Positions 9,200 to 20,457 of a DNA stretch of 64,000 nucleotides are shown piece after piece. The DNA comes from Penium margaritaceum. Taxonomy: Eukaryota; Streptophyta; Zygnematophyceae; Desmidiales; Peniaceae. The stretch lies in assembly GCA_023375785.1 (NCBI GenBank), contig SZWC01001605.1, positions 12,510-76,509 of the forward strand. Direction: 5' to 3'. Under the pieces are notes generated by a model that saw only the letters and a program-made list of their open reading frames with translations, did not search any database and was not told the DNA's origin. The position numbers were made by a program, and so were the translations under genes. Within the stretch, counting starts at the first letter, position 1; the number at the start of each line of letters is the position of its first letter.

Positions 9200-10156
9200 A
9201 CAACGTCGTGAACGACAACCAACCAATTCACCGTAGAGTAACGTTATGAACTCCCTTTATGAGCTCGGTTCGAGGTACAGTTGGCCTTTCGTATCCTTTC
9301 CAGTACATCACATCAAAAGTGGTCGTTGTCGCTAAAAAGGTGGCGGTTGGCGTACTGCCTAGTCATCCACGCTGACGACGATGTCGTCGGTTGGCTGTGG
9401 CAGCACGATGTCATTCGTCAGAAAGATGTGCGATGACACGTGTCCTATGCCTCCACGCACGCAGAGTTATTTTGCAACTGCTGCACAAATGTACAGCGAA
9501 ATGCGTCGAACCTAGGCCCGACAAAGCAAGGTTTGTGCACAATATTTTTCCAACAACCTGCGTCTGCCGCACCACCGCCGGAGGTTTGGTGATGGACCTG
9601 CGCTTAAAGAAAGGGGTTCCGCTCCGTTACTATTCAAGACTGAGCGAATAGTACGTGGGCTACGGAGCTCTTAATTTATCTCCATTCCCGTATGAGTAAT
9701 TTTTTTAACCGCGTGGGCAGCTAGTTGCTTTCTCGCTCGGCGTTGATACCTGCGTTATTTTCGATGGTCCATTGATACCTGCGTTATTTTTCGACCGATG
9801 ACGGGCGAATGAGCTATATAGTTCCGAAAACTGGGTATATGGTGACCGAACCCTTGCGATTAAACCAGTTATATATGCAGAGCACACGTACGAGTTTGAC
9901 ATCGCAAATGACACGACGGGCAGTGTATTTGCAAAGCATCAGTCGTCATGTATGGCCAACTGCACACCGCAGCAGGGAGGCGCAGGTGCCGAAACGGTAC
10001 CATGCCGAGCCTGTACGCAGACCCAAGCACGTACGTTCGGCAGCAGGTGTCTAGGGTAAGGTTCCGTTCCGCTGATAGTGTTGCATCACATCACAAACCT
10101 TGGGTATATTAGGCTTATTTTCCGTCATTTCAACGGTTTTACATCGGAACCCGATC
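9200..10156. other. MULE-2 right interior, no gene; short 29-bp duplication
   Basis: No coding signal. A 29-bp direct duplication starting TTGATACCTGCGTTATTTT lies at 9,743-9,771 and 9,772-9,800. The last part (about 9,950-10,075) matches the subterminal sequence of MULE-3 before its right array, including the GGGAGG, GAGCCT and GTCTA.GGTA.G blocks. Confidence 0.5.
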
Positions 10157-10391
10157 GAGGGGTATATGGGGCTTATTGTTCATGGGTAGGGGCGAATGAG
10201 GCTTATCGTGCTGGCGGAGGGGCGGATCAGGCTTATCGCTCCGTCGGAGGGGCGGATGAGGCTTATCGCTCCGACGGAGGGACAAATGGGGCTTATCGTT
10301 CCGACAGAGAGGCGGATGAGGCTTATTGTTCCGATGGAGGGGCGGATGAGGGTCAAGGGTGACAAAACAGGGGGTAATCGGCATTTTCACC
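10157..10391 (+). repeat. Right terminal inverted repeat of MULE-2: 30-bp tandem units
   Basis: About six units of the form GGGGCGGATGAGGCTTATCG plus ten more bases, spaced 30 bp. A terminal block follows: GGGTGACAAAACAGG and TAATCGGCATTTTCACC. The same block ends MULE-3 at 51,364. Confidence 0.8.
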
Positions 10392-10754
10392 GAGGAACAA
10401 ATGGGGAGCTTTTAACTTCCCATTGTTGAAGCCGCGGGGATTCCGGCCGACGGGCGTCAGTCGAAATCACCCCCCCTCGCAGCCCCCGTCACTCGTTCCG
10501 TCGCGGCCCTCAATCGCGAGGGCCTCGATCGGCGAGCGGGTGTGTGGGCTGGTGGACTGCGAAGGGGGCAGAGGGGGGGGGTTGGGGAAGTGCCGGCCGG
10601 CATTTTCGAGGCACCCCCCCCCTCCTGCACCTCTTAATTGGATTGCAGCCCTCCATCGCGACGGTCGCGATGGAGGGCCGTGACCCAGCACCGCATGTGC
10701 GATTTCACCATGCTCAAGGAGAGACATGAATCCCTGTTCGAGCATGGTTAAAAA
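10392..10754. other. GC-rich spacer between two MULE ends, with a 31-bp palindrome
   Basis: No gene. The sequence is GC-rich with C/G homopolymers. A perfect inverted repeat lies at 10,648-10,678 (15-bp arms, GCCCTCCATCGCGAC, one-base spacer), and CCGGCATTTTCGAGG at about 10,599-10,613 resembles the MULE terminal block. Confidence 0.5.
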
Positions 10755-11019
10755 GGGTGGGCGGCTGGGGATTTTTGTTGCCAGTAGGGGTTGGATGTGG
10801 ATTTCCGTTGTGGGGCAGGGGCAGATGAGGCTTTTCCTTCTGGCAGAGGGGCAAATGAGGCTTATCGTTCTGGCGGTGGGGCGGATGTGGCTTATCGTCC
10901 TGGCGGAGGGGCGGATGGGGCTTATCGTTCCGACGTAGGGGCGGATGGGGCTTATTGTTCTGATGGAGGGGTATATGAGGGTCACGGGTGCCAAAACTCG
11001 GGGGATCGGCATTTTCACT
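10755..11019 (+). repeat. Additional MULE right end: 30-bp tandem units plus terminal block
   Basis: Five to six further 30-bp units in the same orientation as the MULE-2 right end, closed by GGGTGCCAAAACTCG and GATCGGCATTTTCACT. It could be the displaced right end of MULE-1, or a remnant of another copy. Confidence 0.65.
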
Positions 11020-11035
11020 GAAAAATGAACTATGG

Positions 11036-11500
11036 TGAACAAAACTTACCACACGCTTGGATTAGTGGAGAGACAACAAAGATATGCATGAATGAGTAGA
11101 AAGAGTAAACACAACAACACAAATGAGAGGATATAGTCTCACCCACATGAAAACGTCAAAACACACAAGTCCTACCATCTGGCGGAAAGTAGACCAACTT
11201 GAATGCAAGCTCCAAAACAACATCTGGCGAGAACTCGATAAACATTCAAGCTCCTTGGTTGTCCAAATAACAAACCAAAAGAAGCACCAAGTGGAGAAAC
11301 AATAATTCTACACAGTTGGATTGTGAACGAGTGAGGATAGCGCCACTGAGAAAATGTACCCCGGATTACCGAGAAAACACTAGAGAGCACGGGTGGGTGC
11401 ACCAGCTGAGTCTGACACCGTCCCAGTATCCGTCGAGTGTCTCGACATCTCGGGGAGCCATGGCGACGAGTCCGAAGGTCACCGTGACTGACAGACCAAC
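11036..11500 (-). mobile_element. Truncated solo copia LTR, reverse orientation
   Basis: Matches the reverse-oriented LTR at 27,541-28,064 over most of its length (shared CATGGCGACGAGTCC/CATGGTGACAACTCC and AAGATATGCATGAATGA blocks). No internal region follows to the left, where MULE sequence ends at 11,019. An old fragment. Confidence 0.7.
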
Positions 11501-11506
11501 TCTTGA

Positions 11507-12019
11507 TGTTTGTCCGGGTGACCTCTGGACCAGACACCACCCACTTACAAGAACACTTTGGTGGTCGACAGATGCATCGCCAACTTCAGCCTTGCCTTCT
11601 TGGCTCTGTAGTGCTCACAGGAATCTTCTCCATCATTCTGCATGTGCTCTTTCTTTATTTTGTTGTGTATGGTTTTTCCTTATGCATCTGGTGCTTCTTT
11701 TGGATTTTCATTGGACAATAGAGCACCTCGTACGCTTCTCGGATTCGTTCCGATTCCTGTTTGCAAGCAGCTAGGTCTCTCCTGGGTGATTAGGTGATTA
11801 GGTGATTTTTCTCACTAGCTTGATGGAAGCGGTGTGTAGATGCACGCTCCGCTTAAATGCAGGTATCCCTTGCTTCGTTCATCCTAAAACTTCAACTTCT
11901 ACATTTTCAAGAGTTTCTTCACCGTATCTCCACCTTTTGAAGCGACGTTTGTCCCGTTGTGTTCCGTGCGACATATCGGCTCACATTGAACATTGCTTCT
12001 GGAGATTTCTCCATTCCCT
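11507..12019 (+). repeat. 5' LTR of the plus-strand copia fossil
   Basis: Starts TGTTTGTCC and ends CCCTCA immediately before the primer-binding-site-like TGGAATCAGAG. Confidence 0.75.
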
Positions 12020-12239
12020 CATGGAATCAGAGAAATAGAGAGAATACACTGTTGCACCCCACCATATAGCACATAACAACAGCAGCAGAGACTCCTGGGC
12101 TGGGCTGGGCCGGGCTGGGTCGGGCACACAGATTGTGGCAACGCGACGGCCCTGAAGTGAGTGCTCATTACACGAAGTTATTGGGCATGGCCTGAGGCGA
12201 AATGTTGACAAAATATTTTGGAACCTTCCTTTGTCGCGG

Positions 12240-12650
12240 ATTTCATCTTGGCAGGGACATTACTAAGTGGCGACATTTTGAGCCGCATAGCACCCGTAGC
12301 AGCAGCATTAGTAGCAGCTGCACCCGTAGTAGAATTTGGTAGCAGCTGCAGCCCTTGGCAGTTGCCCCGGCAGCCTCTGCAGGTCTGTCGCATCTGGTGG
12401 CAGCACTAGCGGCCGCATTCAGTAGCTGTGGCAGTGGATGCCGCAATAGCAGCAGCTGCAGACTTGTCAATCTGGCAGCAATGGCATCCCTTACGGCTGC
12501 CTTCAGCCGTAGCTGAAACAAAAGCAGCCATGGTAGCTGGAAGCCGCAGTAGCAGTTGCATTTGCAGCTTTCACTAGCACGACAACAGCTGAAGTAACAA
12601 CAGTAGTAGCAGCAGTAGTCACAGCTCGCAGCAACAGCGCTCGCATCTCG
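12240..12650 (+). repeat. CAG/TAG-like trinucleotide-rich leader of the copia fossil
   Basis: Imperfect GCAGCAGTAGCAGCTG-type triplets. A similar tract occurs on the opposite strand at 26.9-27.19 kb in the related minus-strand copy, so it belongs to the family leader and is not a separate gene. Confidence 0.5.
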
Positions 12651-15035
12651 TAGTTAGAATAGAAGTAACACTATGAGCAGTTCCTAGTGCTTGGGGATAT
12701 AATGGCAGGAACACCAACATTATTACTTGGTGCAAAGCAGTAGGATCAGCAACAGTGGCAACAACACTGTAGTTGCCGTGGTATCGGCAAGCGGTGGCGA
12801 TGGCAGAGATGCACGCCAGCGGCCTCGGGCGTGCGCTGCAGCTGTGCCAGTCGTTGGAGGCACTGTTGCCTCGCAGCTTCCTACATCACTCAAACCACCG
12901 GGCCGTTGGTTGACGGGCTTGTTATTCTACAAGCTTTTGGACTGACAAGCTCGTCAGTCGACGAGCTCTTCAATCGACGAGTTCGCCGACCGTCGAGCTT
13001 GTTTTCCAACAAACGTCAACAAACGTCACACCCATGTTGCCCTTCTGCTTTCTGCTGAGGATATGCACCTACTTCATTATTGCCTATGCCATGTGAGCAC
13101 CATTGTCTTTCACAACTTGCTATGTCATCAGCCTGCGGCTGGTCTGGATGTTGCCACTTTCCCTGCTCCTTGTACTGTTGACTACATGGATTGTGTGCAA
13201 GGCAAACTGTATTTTCCCCCCTTCCTTGTGTCCATTTCTCGCACCCATGATCCTCGCTCTTGTCCATGCTGATGTCGTGGGACCGTAGATGTTGAGTTCC
13301 TCACTGGCGGTCGTTATTTCCTGAGTCTGATTGATGACTAGTCATGCTTCTGTCATTTTTTTTTCCTTATATCTAAAGGACGATGCCGGCCCCACGATTG
13401 ATTCCTAGCTTTTCCAGGCAGAGCATTCATGTCAGCGTAAGCTGCAGGTGTTTCACTCCAATTGTAGTTGTGAGTTCATCGGACCCAACCCTCCTTTCAT
13501 TACGTTGGTGGATGTCTGGTATGATTCTTCTTCCCCCTTATACCCCTCAAGAGAACGTCGTTCCTGAACGGTGGACTTGCACTCTTGCTGTTGAAGTTCA
13601 CACTATGTTGGTCGAGTCTAGCTCCCTAAAGAATGGACTTGCACTCCCGGGCATCTGTGTCCATTCTTTGGTCTCTAGCTGCATTCAAAGGCGTAGCATT
13701 TATAGGACCTAGAGCGTTGTCGTGTCATTAAGCAACATGAGGCTCTCTTATTCTAGAACAAGTTTAGTCGCGGCATTTTCCATCAAGTCTTCTATTTTGG
13801 CCCAATTTTGTGTGTTGAGGGAAGCTCTTGGTCCGGATGATACTAGGGCTGCTCTCCACACTCCCCGATGCCTCTCGTATTGCCTGCACCCTTGCCATCA
13901 TCCGTCTTTGTAGCCACTTCTACGCTACTCCCCATGCCATTACCTACATCATTGCCTGCATCGTTGGTACATGCATCATTGGTACCTGCATTGTCGCTTG
14001 TCTCCCTGCAAACTTCCACATCCGCCTCGCCTCTACATCCTCATTTGTGTCAGTATTTCTACCCATCTCATCACCTGGTGCCCTGAATTCATCACCACTA
14101 GCATCATCTGCTGCATCTTCACTTGCAACATCAGCCGTGTTATCTGGCACCTCTTCACTTCACCCTTATCCCTTACTGGTTCCTTTCCTAGTGGACCCGG
14201 TAGCTCTTCTGTCCTCGTCTTTCCCTGCCCCATACATTCGGGCTCCAGGTGGTCGGCCTTGTCCCTTGAAGTCTTCCTCTCACTCTGGACCATCTGGTCG
14301 GTCTGTGTCCACTTGTCCTTTCTGTTCTGGCCTTGGCCCCCACCATTGACCAGCCAGCTCTTACCACCGGTCTAGATGCGCTTGGTCTAGCAATGGCTAT
14401 AGTCTTGTCCAACCTAGGATTCAGTTGTTCCATGATCGCAAATGAGTTTTTTTTGTGCCGTTGCAGTCACTGAGTCTAGTCCCACCGTATGTCCTGTCTT
14501 TGTCGCCACTGCCCTCACTATGCGTAGCAGCGCAATTCTCCCCACTGATCTGGATACCGTCTGCCATGCTCGCTCCGCTATGGATGTGTCTCATTTGGAG
14601 CAGGTCATGTGAGATGCTCAATGCAATCACTTCGCATGGCGTTCATGAGATGGTGGACCACTTGGACGTTGGATGTTCCGGCGGAAGTGTAAGCCCAACA
14701 ATATGGTTGAGTGATATAAAGCTCGCCTCACTGCGAAGGGATTTTCCAACCACGTATCTTGGACTTTAATGCCACTTTTGTCCATGTTGGGAAGTACACC
14801 ACTGCCAAGGTGCTCTTGAGCCATGTGGCTCAACACAACTTGGAGCTACATCAAATGAACAAAAACGATGCGTTCTTATATGACCGGCTTGACGAGGAGA
14901 TTCAGCCTCCTGGCTTTGACGATACGATTGGCCGCATCTCACACCTTTGCAAGGCTTTGTACAGCTTAAATCATACTCCACGCTGCTCAAACCTGAATAT
15001 TTTTGCCACCCTTCAACACGGTGGCTATCATCGTA

Positions 15036-15602
15036 CCGTACTGCTCTTAGATTTCGTTATTAATTATTTTTTTTAACGACGAATTCATGAATTTGGCTTC
15101 GGGGTTCATATATTTCGTTGTATTTAGGTTACAACATAATAAATGGTTAGGGGAGTACTTCGACTTTTTATGAGGGGACAATTCTGGCATGTTCTGTTCC
15201 GCGTGTGGGCAAATTTTGACATCGATCTGCGGGTGTTCTTTAAATTCGTGCGTCTCGTTGATCCGCATAGGCACAGTCGTGGGTGGGTCCCGAGGGGGGG
15301 GGGGGAGGTGGGGGGGGGGTAAGGGGAACAGACATGACGTGGACAGGTTGCCGGTCGTGCGATTGTCGGTTGGCGGTCACGCGGTTGCCGTTGACCGACC
15401 ATCAGGTCGTTACGCTGGCAGGGATCGATCCGACCACCAGCCAAGAAAAAAAATCCATGCCAGACAGCTAGAGTTCGAAATCAAAGTCACAACTACCCCT
15501 AATTCGTTCGTTTTTTAATACGCAAAAATAATGTACAACAATTACGAATCCAAAGTGCAAACCCTAAAATATTTTGGACCACGAAATCTAAGAGCAGTAC
15601 GG
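15036..15602. mobile_element. 567-bp MITE with perfect 22-bp terminal inverted repeats
   Basis: Ends are CCGTACTGCTCTTAGATTTC (15,036) plus GT and the exact reverse complement ending at 15,602, flanked on both sides by TA. It interrupts the copia reverse-transcriptase region. There is no ORF for a transposase, so it is non-autonomous. The TA duplication would fit Tc1/mariner-type movement, but the terminal bases are not a motif I can assign. The interior contains long G runs near 15,293-15,320. Confidence 0.75.
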
Positions 15603-16797
15603 TAATATGGTTGACCCCGCTATCTTTGTAAGCAATTTGTCGGCTCTTTTGGTGCCATTTTGGTGTACGTCGATGACCTCTTAATCACATCTCTGAATCC
15701 TCATGCTATAAAGATTGTGAAGACTCTTGTCCAGTCTGTGTACAAGATGAAGGATCTCGGTCCTGCCCATCTCATTCTGGACATGGAGATTGAGCGTGAC
15801 CGTCTGCGATGAGTGTTGCATGTGCATCAAGCAAGATACATCCACGTCATGGAAGAGCATTTTGCCCACCTCTTGGCTCCCATTCCTCATGCCTTCACGT
15901 CCATTGTTCCTGATGGGCAGCGGCTCCTGAAGACAACCGACACTGCTTGGCTGGAGGATTCTGTTGATGTCACGACGTACCTCCGGTCAACGGGTTCCTG
16001 ATTTCCTTGACATCACCACGGGTACTGATGTTGCATTTGCATTCAAATTCTTGTCCCAGTTCTACGAGCATCCGCATCACCTCCATCTCGACGCATCATT
16101 TGGTGTCATGTGCTACGTCATGTCCACTGTCCATCTAGGCTTGTTCTTTTGTGTGCTGTTGTGGTCAACGGTATACAGACAATGATTGGACCGAGGACTA
16201 CGGTGCGTACAGCCGGTCAGGGTACATCTTCCTCATTGGTAGTATTGCTATCTCATAAGAGAGTTGTAAGAAAGGCTATGTCACGTGAAGCTCAACTGAG
16301 GCCGAGTACGTCACCTTTGGGGCCGGTGTCTGCGAGAGCATTTGGTTGTGTTGTCTCATGCAGTAGCTTGAGACAACAAAATGCTTTGTAAGAAAGACTA
16401 CCAGTCCATCCATTACATTACGCTTTGCTAAAAAAATGAGAGCACGTGCTACATTCATAAGCATGATGGCATGCATCACACTAGTACAAAGCACATCAAC
16501 ATCAAGAATCACTTTGTGCATAATTGCACCGCATGTGGTGACGTGTGCCTGATTTTTGTTGACATACAGCAACGGCTTACTGAAATCCTTACAAAGGTCA
16601 TCTACAGTGATAAGTTCAAAGTCCTAGTGCATGCTAGTGGTCGTTTTTCCCTTCGTGGCGGTCCCGGTTGACGGGTGCCTGTCTCTTCGGTGTTTTGGCC
16701 CTTCGTAGTTATAGTGCCATCTGGTGTGGCTCCTTGTCACCTTGTGGTTGTTCCCCTCCAGTGATTATCTTGTGTCTTGCCTATGGGCCATGGAGGA

Positions 16798-17313
16798 TGT
16801 TGTTGTTTTGTCAGTCCATGTGACCTTTGGACCTGAAACCACTTACTTGCAGGCACACATCGGTTGTCAACAGCTACATCGCCACGTTCAGCCTTACCTT
16901 TCTAGCTCTCTGGTGCTCACGGTAATTTCATCCATCGTTCTGCATTTTCTCTGTCTTCATTTTTGTGTGTAGGGTTTCTCCTTGTACATCTGGTGCTTCT
17001 TTTGATTGTATAATTTGGACAACCAAGTGTCTTGAACGGTTCCCGGGTTCGTTTTGCTTCCTGCTTTAAAGCTGGTGAGTCTCTCCTAGGTAATCAGGTG
17101 ATTCTTCTCATTAGCTTGATGGAAGCAGTGCGCAGATGCACGCTCTTCTTGGGAGGATGTATTCCTTGCTTTGTTAAAAAATAAGTCGTAACTTCTATGT
17201 TTTAGAGTGGTTCACCGTCTCTCCACCTTTTGAAGCACCGTTTGTCCCGTTGTATTCCATGCAACATACGTGCTAATATTGAATATTGCTTTGAAGAATT
17301 TTCCATTCCCTCA
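16798..17313 (+). repeat. 3' LTR of the plus-strand copia fossil
   Basis: Starts TGTTGTTGTTTTGTCAG and ends TTCCATTCCCTCA. Aligns along its length with 11,507-12,019. Confidence 0.75.
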
Positions 17314-17549
17314 GCAACACTTCCACATGACTCGCAGATGCAAGTCACGACAAGCAAGAAAGGTTCATAAAATGATGACAATGACGACGCAAAGCAAGGG
17401 GCACAATACATGGCCACACAAAAGCTGTGTAGATTGAGAGGAAGCTACAGGAGCGGGGCACGAATCACATAGGAGGAGGAGCACATGCAAGAGGTCCAAT
17501 ATTTTGCATAAAAAACTTGATATTGTCGCAATACAGTGCTTTGTGAAGA

Positions 17550-18027
17550 AGTCTACATGTTGTTGCTACGTGTCAACACCTAGGATATAGACATCGCCAC
17601 TTGAAACATGCTCGCGGAAGAAGTGATACTCAATGTTGATGTGCTTTGTGTGTATGTGTGTGTGACACGTCCCAATCATAGTCTGGTATGCGACACATGC
17701 TTTCATTGTCATAGTGGATGGGATGGTTGAAGCTGCTAAGTGAGATGGCACAACAAGTGCCATTACAAATCCCAGCCCCCAATGCGACATTCTCAGTTCA
17801 GTTGATATCTGCACTATGGAATCCTTCTTGTTACTTTTCCACAATAATATTGTGCCTCCGACAAAAAGGATGTAGTTGGACCGGCTACACACATCGCAAT
17901 TGTAGACCCAATCACTATCAATGTATTCTTCAACCATTACAAACTGTTGCGTGTGAAAGCACAAGCCCAGTTATTTGGTAGACATGACATACCAAACAAC
18001 GCACAGTGCAACCTCTAGATGGAGCCT
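17550..18027 (-). mobile_element. RNase H part of the older minus-strand copia fossil
   Basis: Minus-strand translation shows copia RNase H features (DSDWVYNCD, TKHINIEYHFFREH). The young copia copy begins at 18,028 and the same older fossil appears to resume at 23,708. Broken, several interruptions. Confidence 0.65.
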
Positions 18028-18459
18028 TGGTGGAGCCGCCCACCTTGCCTTGCGCGCTAGGCAACGGGAGGCGCTTCGACGATGACCCGTCGAAGCGCCT
18101 TTCCTTGCCTAGAAGTCAAGGAGAAGTTCACCCTGGTCAAGGAGAGTCTTCTGGTTGCTTCCTTTATGGCCCTGGTGCATTTGGAGGTCGTTGGAGACGA
18201 ACTCGGATCACTGGTGGTGGTTATCCCGCCACCCATGGCGGGTACCAGATTCCACCCCCCCCCCCCCAAACACCCGAATTTCGGGCTAGGCTAACTTTCT
18301 GAATACTCACTCAAATTGAGCGATTCAAAGCTCGATCCTGCATAGAAAAATCCAAGGAATCCAAATCTAAAGTCAGATCAGGTGTTCAACCACTTCTCAG
18401 TGGTCAAACCAGGGAGTACACTCAACGGCACTCATGGCAAGGGGCACACCATGTCAACA
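18028..18459 (-). repeat. 3' LTR of the young copia element
   Basis: 432 bp, TGGTGGAGCC...CATGTCAACA in plus orientation, near-identical to 23,276-23,707. Confidence 0.9.
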
Positions 18460-18512
18460 ATCTCCCCCTTGCACCGCAGCCTTGATGCCCTGTCCTTGGA
18501 ACCTGTAGCATT

Positions 18513-19955
18513 TTAAACTTCACAGCGCAGACCGAGCTCCATGCAGCTCGTGTCTTGCCTGTCCTTGGGCTGTGCCTTGGTCATGGCATCGGCGAGCATG
18601 CGCTTAGTGCCACAATGCACAATAGCCGCATCTCCCTTCGCCACCAAGTCCCACGCGTAGTGATGACGGATCTCGATGTGCTTGGTCCTCCTGTGCAGTA
18701 CCGGGTTCTGGGTCAGACTCATGGCACTCATGTTGTCCACATTGAGTACCGTTGGCTTCCTTTGTGACACGCCGATCTCCTTTAGCAGCCGCCGTAGCCA
18801 CACCGCCTCCTTTGCGACTTCCGCGAGTGCGATGTACTCCACTTTGGTGCTGGACAGTGCAACACAGTCTTGCTTCCTGCTTGCCCATGAAACTGCTGCA
18901 CCACCAAGTGCAAACACGTACCCCAATGTTGATTTTCTGTCATCCACATCACCAGACCAGTCGGCATCGGAGTAGCCGACCAACTCAAGGGAGTCGTCAC
19001 GTGCTCCCCCTCCAAACACGAGTCGCGACTGTTTTGTCGCCTTGAGATAGCGGAGGATCCTCTTCACCGCTTGCCAATGCAGCGGCCCGGGGTCAGCAAC
19101 GTAGCAGCTCACTTGGCCCTCCGCGAAGGCCAGGTCGGGCCGTGTCGCCACCATGGCGTACATGATGCTCCCCATAGCGGACTGGTATGGCACACCTGTC
19201 ATCTCCTCCTTCTCCTCATCCGTGCTCGGGCCCATGCTCGAGCTCAGCTCACATGTGATGGTCATGGGTGTGCAGATGGGGTTGCACTCCTCCATGTTGT
19301 AATGGCGGAGCACCTCTTGCACGTACTTTGCCTGCCCCATCTCGAGTGTGTGTGCCTTGCAGTCCCTCTTGATGTCGACGCCGAGGTAGTACTCGACCTC
19401 GCCCATGTCTGTCATTTTGAACCGACCGCCCAGCTGTCGCTTCAGGTTCACCAACTCCTCCATGTCCGACGACACGAGGATGAGATCATCCATGTAGAGT
19501 GCCACAATCTGGTGCAACCCCGGCTGCTTCTGCACGTACACGCTGTGATCCGCCTCGCAGCGCTTGAAGCCAAGCTCGGCCATGAAGCCGTCCATTTTCA
19601 GGTACCACATGAGTGGCGCTTGCTTTAGCCCATAGAGCGCCTTGCGAAGCCGGCACACCTTCCCCGGCGGCGCGTCCACCCCCTCCGGCACCTCCATGTA
19701 GACCTCCTTGTCCAGGTCGCCGTTGAGGAACGCAGTTTTCACATCCATTTGGTGGACTTCGTAGTCGCGCACCGCCGCCACCGAGAGGATGGAGTGAATG
19801 GAGGCAAACTTCGCCACCTGCGCAAAGGTTTCATCGTAGTGTTCACCCTTTCGCTGGGCGTACCCCTTCGTGACCAGCTGCGCCTTGTATAGCTCCAACT
19901 TCCCCTCCTTGGTGAGCTTCTTCTTGAAGATCCACTTGGAGCCGATGATTTTCAC
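18513..19955 (-). other. Reverse transcriptase-RNase H region of the young copia element
   Basis: A 480-codon open stretch. It shows the copia RT signatures MDVKTAFLNGDL, CRLRKALYGLKQAP and YMDDLILVSSD, then the Ty1-type RNase H signatures YSDADWSGDVDDRKS and RTKHIEIRHH. The plus-strand ORFs over this region (for example 19,071-19,628) are antisense shadows. Confidence 0.9.
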
Positions 19956-20457
19956 GCCCTCCGGCCTGTCAATCAGCTACCAAGTGCCATTCTCTTCATG
20001 GGAGGTGAGCTCAGATTTTATAGCTCCCTCCCACTCAGCCTCATCCTTCTGCTGCAACGCCTCCTTGACGGTCTCGGGCTCCTCTTGCGCAAAGAACGCT
20101 CGAGCGAGCCCAGTCCAGATGCCCTCTGCGGCATCGTACCTCTTTGCCGTCCTCCTTGCGCGTCCGCTTCTCCAGGGCTGCTGCTGTTGAGGCTGCTGCT
20201 GCTGCTGCCGTTGCTGCTGCTGTTGCTGCCCCCTCGCGGTGCCACTCGCACTGCTGGCCTACTCCCCCTCTCTCGGGGACCGTGGAGATGCGGGCTCACT
20301 CCCCACCTCTTCGTTCAGCTCCACTGCTGCCGGCGCTTTGGACTCATTGTCCGACTTGGCTGAAAGCAAATCAGCCGCTCCCACATCGCCCGGATGGTTC
20401 TCGCCGGCTGGAGCCGATGGGATGTCACCCTCTTTTGCGTCCTCCGGCATCTCCCCC

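Larger units (their letters stand above)
3120..10391 (+). mobile_element. MULE-2, near-complete Mutator-like element with tandem-array terminal repeats
   Basis: About 7.3 kb. The left end begins GGTGAAAT at 3,120 and runs into about four reverse-oriented 30-bp units. The right end has forward-oriented 30-bp units and closes with TAATCGGCATTTTCACC at 10,391. Inside are the transposase gene, the small CP.CDI ORF, two copies of the convergent ORF and a subterminal segment (about 9,950-10,075) that resembles 51,010-51,120 of MULE-3. I could not find a matching 8-11 bp target duplication at the ends, so either the ends are slightly misplaced or the flanks have changed. Confidence 0.7.
11507..17313 (+). 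mobile_element. Ty1/copia retrotransposon fossil, plus strand, LTR-bounded
   Basis: LTRs are at 11,507-12,019 and 16,798-17,313 (TGTT...CCCTCA), clearly related but well diverged, so the insertion is old. A primer-binding site like the initiator Met-tRNA site (TGGAATCAGAG) follows the first LTR at 12,020. Parts in order: low-complexity leader (12.2-12.65 kb), GAG-pre-integrase and integrase (about 13.04-13.72 kb), variable linker (13.8-14.4 kb), reverse transcriptase (about 14.6-15.03 and 15.6-15.8 kb, either side of a MITE), RNase H (about 16.0-16.65 kb). Broken, with many interruptions. Confidence 0.85.

Noticed and set aside
10078-10362. Open frames reading GGADEAYRSD repeats over the 30-bp arrays
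   Set aside because: The period is divisible by three, so frames stay open by structure. The arrays fit better as terminal inverted repeats, and both strands read open.
3120-10391. Target-site duplication for MULE-2
   Set aside because: Nine bases outside each proposed end (TACGATTAG and GAGGAACAA) do not match, and using 11,019 as the right end did not help.
10157-11019. CRISPR-like array from regular 30-bp spacing
   Set aside because: Units are contiguous with no variable spacers, and the context is eukaryotic transposon ends.
19071-19628. Plus-strand 185-residue ORF
   Set aside because: Antisense to the copia RT region. No motif.
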